A stretch of DNA of 64,000 nucleotides. Origin: Lacrimispora defluvii (lineage in GTDB: Bacteria > Bacillota > Clostridia > Lachnospirales > Lachnospiraceae). Below are positions 59,961 to 64,000 of this stretch, piece by piece. The translations under genes were made by a program, and so were the position numbers. The notes beneath the pieces were generated by a model. It had not been told where the DNA came from. It was given only the letters and a program-made list of their open reading frames with translations, and did not search any database. The stretch's first letter is position 1, and each line of letters opens with the position of its first letter. The stretch spans positions 1 through 64,000 of the forward strand of contig JAAOXG010000021.1 of assembly GCA_013036995.1 (NCBI GenBank), written 5' to 3'.

Positions 59961-60275
59961 ATGATTGATTTGACTCAGATTATCACCGCAGTAATCACTC
60001 TGATTCTCGCTTGCGTCTCCGCTTTTCTGATTCCCTATCTGAAAAGCAAGTTCAGCGCAGAGCAGTTCTCCAACATTATGATGTGGGTGAACATTGCCGT
60101 GGAAGCGGCTGAAATGATTTATGTGGGTGCTGGCAGAGGTGAAGAAAAGAAGCAGTACGTCATTGACTTTTTGAACAGCAAAGGCTTCACCCTCAATACC
60201 GCAGAAATTGAAAACCTTATCGAAGCGGCTGTGCTGGAATTGAAGCTGACGCAAAAAGAGGAAGCAAGCGTTTAG
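59961..60275 (+). CDS. Phage holin, LLH-type
   Basis: 104 residues. One hydrophobic N-terminal segment (about 6-25), then an amphipathic, Glu/Lys-rich region with VNIAVEAAEMIYVGAG and YVIDFLNSKGF, the pattern of LL-H-type holins of Firmicutes phages. Last gene of the prophage and end of the lysis module. Confidence 0.82.
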   Translation: MIDLTQIITAVITLILACVSAFLIPYLKSKFSAEQFSNIMMWVNIAVEAAEMIYVGAGRGEEKKQYVIDFLNSKGFTLNTAEIENLIEAAVLELKLTQKEEASV

Positions 60276-60437
60276 CCTACTTCCTCTATATGCACAACAA
60301 ATCCGAAACAGTGTTTTACGAAAAATAAAGAGTTCGGATTTGCACCTTTTGTGAAAACAACGCAAAAAAGATTTTTAAGAATCCCGTAGTATTGCGTATA
60401 TGCTGAACGATAAATAAGAATATGTAGCTATATTCTT
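60257..60437. other. End of prophage: two inverted repeats
   Basis: AGAGGAAG (60257-60264) with CTTCCTCT (60280-60287) spans the holin stop; CAAATCCGAA (60298-60307) with TTCGGATTTG (60333-60342) is a perfect 10-bp repeat with a 25-nt centre. Neither has a T-run right after it. They could end late transcription or lie by the attachment site. No gene is visible up to 60437. Confidence 0.45.
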
Positions 60438-60875
60438 TTAACGAACAACTTTTAAACAATAATAAGAGGGTCTGTCTTTATCAGAATTATTCCAAATTTC
60501 GCCATTATCCAACTCAAGGATATATTCTGGAGTCAAATCCGCAATGGAAACCGTGCCTGTTCGAATAACAGGCCGTTCGTATTCGGTCAGCCATATATGC
60601 CAGATTTCTACGCATTCTGTATGTCGAAGCGCAGCTTGTATATAGTCAATCAGTCGTTTTGCGCGCCCCTCTGTGAAATAAGCCCACTCCAGGTATACAC
60701 CGTATCCCTTATCCGTATAAAACTTAACATCATGGAAGTGACGAAGGAAATAGTTATCATCAGCATCCCCATCATAGATAATTCCCTTGTCCACATCAAT
60801 ATGCATCGGATATTCAATATGGGGCTCCACTTCATAAAGTGGGCAGTCAGCAGCAATAAATGTGCAAACACTCAT
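60438..60875 (-). CDS. Unknown protein, right flank of the prophage
   Basis: 145 residues from the ATG at 60875 with GAGGTG upstream. No signal peptide, no membrane helix. Contains FHDVKFYTDKGYGVYLEWAYFTEGRAKRLIDYI and RPVIRTGTVSIADLTPEYI. The type is seen as single genes of unknown function in gut Firmicutes; relation to polymorphic-toxin immunity proteins is possible by style only. Whether it belongs to host or to a mobile element is unclear. 60876-61049 holds no gene. Confidence 0.6.
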   Translation of the reverse strand: MSVCTFIAADCPLYEVEPHIEYPMHIDVDKGIIYDGDADDNYFLRHFHDVKFYTDKGYGVYLEWAYFTEGRAKRLIDYIQAALRHTECVEIWHIWLTEYERPVIRTGTVSIADLTPEYILELDNGEIWNNSDKDRPSYYCLKVVR

Positions 60876-61049
60876 ATTGTCACACCTCATCAAATTCCTG
60901 TCTGCCTTGATCTTGTATGAAAGCTTATATATAGTACCAAATTTTCATATTTCTTTTGCAAAATTAAAGCATTTTTTCTACTGTTTTTTTAAATTTAATT
61001 CTACCAAAAAACTCATCCTCGGTCAACCTTCGACCCCATTCAAATTACT

Positions 61050-61883
61050 CTAAGCAACTACCAGCTCAGGGAAAGATACTCGCTGCTGGATTTCTAATAG
61101 TGTTTTTCCACCCGGAGGTTTCTGTGGCGGTTTTCGGGTATCAATCCATAACGCAAGAAACGAAGAATTTGATGGATGCTGATTAATGAAATCGAGAGGC
61201 GGTGGCTCTCCATCGACTTTGCGTTTTAGCTTTCTTTCGGCTGAAACCTCTGCGGAAACAATGGCGGATACCCTGCCGGTGCTGTGGGGTACAGCATCCC
61301 CTTGGCGGAGCGGTTCACACGCTGGCACAGATGGCGCACACGCCGTTTCAACGGATGCTGCGGTGTCTATGCCCGTATTGGACGAAATATCGCATACAGG
61401 GGCGATACTGGGTTCAGTATTTTCAGCAGGACTTTCTTCACTATATATAATATTAAAGGCATTTTCCTGAATGGCCTTCATAAGTGCCAGCTTGGAAAGA
61501 TTCTGTGCTGCTGCAAGGCAGATATAAAAAGAGCGCTGCTCATCGATTTCGCAGCACTCCAGTATAACGGTGTTTTGTGTCCAGCTAAGAGACTGAGCTT
61601 TTTCCATGAGGGCTGGAACATTTGCATAGGCGCGGTAAAAATCACGCATCCTGCGGAGATTGCGAAGGGAGAAGCCTTTCAGCGATGGAAACCGGATGGC
61701 GAGGGTTTCGAACAAATGAGCGACAAAGGCTTTTTCCCCCTGGCGGCAGATGCATCGGCCGATCAGGGTATAAAGCTCCATCAGAGATTGATTGGACGGC
61801 TTGTCATTGCTTTCGTAGCAAGCGATTATGGCAGATGCGATCTGCTCCATATAAAGGGCGCTTTCATTTTTCAGTGCTTTCAT
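61050..61883 (-). CDS. YhcG-N/DUF1016-like protein without nuclease domain
   Basis: 277 residues. The first 155 follow the N-terminal domain of the YhcG/DUF1016 nucleases (IGRCICRQGEKAFVAHLFET, FPSLKGFSLRNLRRMRDFY, LSWTQNTVIL, EQRSFYICLAA). The C-terminal half is Pro/Ser/Ala-rich and lacks the PD-(D/E)XK domain of full-length members; it ends in a conserved-looking PPLDFINQHPSNSSFLALW part. AAAGGAG precedes the ATG. Likely an accessory gene of an integrative element. Confidence 0.7.
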   Translation of the reverse strand: MKALKNESALYMEQIASAIIACYESNDKPSNQSLMELYTLIGRCICRQGEKAFVAHLFETLAIRFPSLKGFSLRNLRRMRDFYRAYANVPALMEKAQSLSWTQNTVILECCEIDEQRSFYICLAAAQNLSKLALMKAIQENAFNIIYSEESPAENTEPSIAPVCDISSNTGIDTAASVETACAPSVPACEPLRQGDAVPHSTGRVSAIVSAEVSAERKLKRKVDGEPPPLDFINQHPSNSSFLALWIDTRKPPQKPPGGKTLLEIQQRVSFPELVVA

Positions 61884-61968
61884 GGGTTTCTCCTTTCCAG
61901 CTCGTTGTGAGCCTGTTTTTTTATGTACCCGGCAGAGTCAGCTCTGCCGGTGGAAATCTAAAAGGTTA

Positions 61969-62547
61969 TCAGTAGCTCTGCTCCATTTCAAAGTCGTAGT
62001 CCGGCTCCTGCTCATCCTGGGTAGAGGTGATGTTGACATATTCTCCGATGATGCAGAGCGCCTTGTCATAGCTACCGCTGGCGGTGATCCGCTCCCGCAT
62101 CTCTTTTGCCTGTTCGCCAAGCCCGTTTTCCTTCAGTGCTCGTGAGGCAATGCCCATCAGGTTGAAAATGTTGCCGTCCTGCCCGATGAGGGCGCAGTCG
62201 GGCTTTTCCTTTTGAGCAGGCGGTTGGTCCATGTCGACGCCCAGCCGGTTGGGGAGATAATCACTCAGCCATGTGCCGCCAAAGGTTTCATGGCTCCGCA
62301 GTCGCCATATGGCAAGCTTTCCCATGTCCAAATCCACGTTTTTCAAAGAAAACAGCAGGTTGGTGCAGCCGTCATGTTCAAAAACGGACACATCTTTGAA
62401 AGTATCGCCGTTATGCAGGATACCCTCCTGCGTCAACATATCATTGATGCCGTTTATCCATTCCGTGAGGTCACCGCCGCAGCCCTGGATGACAAGCCCC
62501 TCACGGCCTGTCATGGTGCGGAGTTCGTCTGTTGTGATGTGCTTCAT
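61969..62547 (-). CDS. Unknown protein of an integrative element
   Basis: 192 residues. DELRTMTGREGLVIQGCGGD, EWINGINDMLTQEGIL and IWRLRSHETFGGTWLSDYLPNR are recognisable as parts of a protein common in Firmicutes conjugative elements; I cannot name a function. The C-terminal helix contains KEMRERITASGSYDKALCII. GGAGG precedes the ATG. Confidence 0.65.
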   Translation of the reverse strand: MKHITTDELRTMTGREGLVIQGCGGDLTEWINGINDMLTQEGILHNGDTFKDVSVFEHDGCTNLLFSLKNVDLDMGKLAIWRLRSHETFGGTWLSDYLPNRLGVDMDQPPAQKEKPDCALIGQDGNIFNLMGIASRALKENGLGEQAKEMRERITASGSYDKALCIIGEYVNITSTQDEQEPDYDFEMEQSY

Positions 62548-62606
62548 ATCGTTCCTCCATTCGTTTCCTTGTAGGTTAAGAAATTAATCGTGGGAAAAGT
62601 ATGGCG

Positions 62607-63170
62607 CTAATTCATAACCGGCCCGTTTTGCTGGTTTGAATTGGGGTCATCTGCCTGCTGGCCGTTCTTTTCCATTTTCGGCTGTTCTGGACAGCAATAG
62701 TTCAGAAGATCCGCTACCCTCCATGGGACGTTATTGAAATCCACATGATGATCCCGCTCGACAAAGACGGTGTACCAGTATTCGTAAGGGATATATACGG
62801 TTGACAGGTACTTGAACTCAGCAGCCGTGATGTTTTCACCGCCTTGTTCAATTACTCCCTTCGGCGTCAGGAAGAAGGTTCCCCAATGCTCGCCGGACGA
62901 CTCCAGATCAAGCGTAACAATACCGAGTCCGATATGGCGGGTGTTGCGCCCCTGGATGACTGCGGGCAAGTCAACAATTTCATAGGTAAAGTCGTCGAAA
63001 TGATCCGTGCCGTATACCTCAACGCAAAGGTCATGCATCCGTTTCAGTATCTCTTTGGCATAACTGAAATCTTTTGAATTGCAGGATCGATCCAGCTTCG
63101 CAAAATCCACTGTCGGAAGCATAGCGTTCAGGCGGTCTATATAGACCGCCCGCAAATCTTTTTCTTCCAT
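62607..63170 (-). CDS. Unknown protein of an integrative element
   Basis: 187 residues. An N-terminal helix, then TYEIVDLPAVIQGRNTRHIG and a beta-rich part EHWGTFFLTPKGVIEQ; ends in a polar tail (DDPNSNQQN). Read with its neighbours as an operon (gaps 12-59 bp). GAGGGTG before the ATG. Function unknown. Confidence 0.65.
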   Translation of the reverse strand: MEEKDLRAVYIDRLNAMLPTVDFAKLDRSCNSKDFSYAKEILKRMHDLCVEVYGTDHFDDFTYEIVDLPAVIQGRNTRHIGLGIVTLDLESSGEHWGTFFLTPKGVIEQGGENITAAEFKYLSTVYIPYEYWYTVFVERDHHVDFNNVPWRVADLLNYCCPEQPKMEKNGQQADDPNSNQQNGPVMN

Positions 63171-63182
63171 TTTAATTCACCC

Positions 63183-63464
63183 TCATTCCATCTTCATGCC
63201 AAACTGCTCGGATTCGCTTTCCTGCAGTTCTGGTTGCTCCGGGCGGAAGATCACGGAAAAGCTGTCCTCGCCGGGGATGAGCGCCAAGCTCCTATCGTTA
63301 TCCCACTTCATGTGGATTTGTCCGGCGTCATCCACAAAGTTCACCGTTCCCTCCGTACCGGGCATAATGGGGGCATAGGGATCATCCATTCCGACCAGAC
63401 GGATGCGGGTCCCTTTCGGGTATTGCTCCTTAATCCGCTGTACCTGCTTGTGGTCCATAAACAT
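63183..63464 (-). CDS. DUF4314 protein
   Basis: 93 residues from the ATG at 63464 with GGAGG upstream. RIKEQYPKGTRIRLVGMDDPYAPIMPGTEGTVNFVDDAGQIHMKWDNDRSLALIPGEDSF is the DUF4314 domain in full, a small SH3-like fold common on Firmicutes mobile elements. The molecular role is not known. Confidence 0.88.
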   Translation of the reverse strand: MFMDHKQVQRIKEQYPKGTRIRLVGMDDPYAPIMPGTEGTVNFVDDAGQIHMKWDNDRSLALIPGEDSFSVIFRPEQPELQESESEQFGMKME

Positions 63465-63484
63465 ATTTCATACCTCCCAAAGTT

Positions 63485-64000
63485 TTATAGTCGTATTTCC
63501 ACCATCTGCTCCCATTGTAGAATGAATTGTCCCTCAACGGTGCTGTTGTCATGGTAGTGCCCGAAAAACCAGTAGTCGAAGCTGCACCGGCGTTTGACCG
63601 TTTCTAAGAAGCCAGTCAGACGATCCGGCTTGTAGGGATAGCACACCTGTGCCGCAATGCTGTCGGGAGCGCAGTGGGTCAGGACGCAGTCCACACGCCA
63701 TCCTGCGTTCTCCAGCTTTTTCAGAGCAGTTTCATATTCCTCATCGCAGGGCATCTCCTCTTTCCACCATGAAATATGGTTGATGCGGTACAGCGCCCTG
63801 TTCCTGTCCAGTACCTGTTTACGATACAGGAAGTCGGGTGCGTCCGGCTCCAGTATGCCTGCGCTGATGTCGTGGGAGGCTGCGCCGCCCATTGTGAAGA
63901 AAGTCATCCCGCCGATCTCAAAGACCTGCCCGCGCATCAGGTGCAGGATATGCTCCCGCACCTGATGAACGCTGCCTCCGTTCCATTGCATGACAGGGAA
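63485..64000 (-). CDS. Metallophosphoesterase, partial (5' end outside the window)
   Basis: About 171 residues of the C-terminal part. HILHLMRGQVFEIGGMTFFTMGGAASHDI, then the metal-binding His set VLTHCAPDS and YWFFGHYHDN. This is the calcineurin-like phosphoesterase fold, with the first metal motifs (DxH and GNH) beyond the edge. The frame continues to the last base. Such genes are frequent cargo of integrative elements. Substrate unknown. Confidence 0.85.
   Translation of the reverse strand, partial: FPVMQWNGGSVHQVREHILHLMRGQVFEIGGMTFFTMGGAASHDISAGILEPDAPDFLYRKQVLDRNRALYRINHISWWKEEMPCDEEYETALKKLENAGWRVDCVLTHCAPDSIAAQVCYPYKPDRLTGFLETVKRRCSFDYWFFGHYHDNSTVEGQFILQWEQMVEIRL

Larger units (their letters stand above)
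42712..60400. mobile_element. Degraded prophage carrying a diversity-generating retroelement
   Basis: Contents in order: serine recombinase (left edge), repressor and Cro-like genes, transglycosylase, nuclease, helicase, polymerase-ERF, two truncation junctions, tail-tip genes, DGR, amidase and holin-like genes. Codon use and base composition are uniform and differ from the AT-rich host. Exact ends are not visible: large serine recombinases use short cores, and I found no convincing direct repeat. The right end is placed after the last lysis gene. Terminase, capsid, most of the portal, tail tube and tape measure are absent. Confidence 0.85.

Noticed and set aside
51132-60275. Remnant read as a tailocin (phage-tail bacteriocin)
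   Set aside because: A tailocin needs tail tube, sheath or tape measure and baseplate genes. These are absent, so the remaining tail-tip genes cannot form a killing particle.
42700-60437. Direct repeats as prophage attachment sites
   Set aside because: Only short A-rich matches were found between both edges. Serine recombinase cores may be 2-3 bp, so no site can be claimed.

Overview
The window looks like an AT-rich Clostridia chromosome, most likely Lachnospiraceae. The grounds are gene content and style: an rnfCDGEAB operon in clostridial order, a clostridial uronate cluster, GHKL/LytTR signalling, a COG2388-type small acetyltransferase, AAGGAGG ribosome sites and sigma-A-like promoters. 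No rRNA, tRNA or CRISPR array is visible, so the species is not fixed.

Positions 1-42.6 kb are host chromosome. (i) 0.2-6.7 kb: end steps of uronate use (two PfkB-type 2-keto-3-deoxygluconate kinases, KDPG aldolase, glucuronate isomerase UxaC) with an IclR and a LacI regulator; matching operator pairs can be read near their promoters. (ii) 6.7-15.1 kb: a lipoprotein, a secreted C39-like protein, a membrane haem protein with two H-x13-H motifs beside a cytochrome-b5-type lipoprotein, and the six-gene Rnf complex. (iii) 15.5-22.1 kb: a MarR-controlled heterodimeric ABC exporter and a dinB/unknown/SRAP cassette with a LexA-type box. (iv) 22.1-31.4 kb: a RelA/SpoT-fold protein, a possible 22-residue cysteine-rich micropeptide gene, a GtrA-like protein, two family-3 glycosidases (one with reversed domain order and membrane helices at both ends) and a GHKL/LytTR two-component system. 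(v) 31.4-42.6 kb: small genes, then a glpP-dhaKLM-glpK-glpF operon whose leader has a terminator suited to GlpP antitermination, then VOC, GNAT and secondary alcohol dehydrogenase genes.

About 42.7-60.4 kb is a degraded prophage with a serine recombinase, a compact immunity region with two face-to-face promoters, replication/recombination genes (RecU-like nuclease, SF2 helicase, family B polymerase fused in frame to an ERF annealing protein), late tail-tip genes, a diversity-generating retroelement (DGR) and a lysis module. The DGR has a target gene ending in a variable repeat, a template repeat 110 bp downstream and a reverse transcriptase. Over 112 nt the two repeats differ at 14 positions, all adenines in the template. 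Head, packaging, tail-tube and tape-measure genes are missing: two abrupt junctions (near 50,519 and 51,131) join a truncated YqaJ-type exonuclease to a portal fragment and that fragment to a truncated tail protein.

From about 60.4 kb the sequence changes again. From 61 kb on it is more GC-rich and carries a YhcG-N/DUF1016-like protein, DUF4314, unknown proteins and a metallophosphoesterase cut by the window end. These are typical accessory genes of Firmicutes integrative or conjugative elements, so a second mobile element probably begins here. The most striking system is the DGR retained in a prophage that can no longer build a particle by itself.
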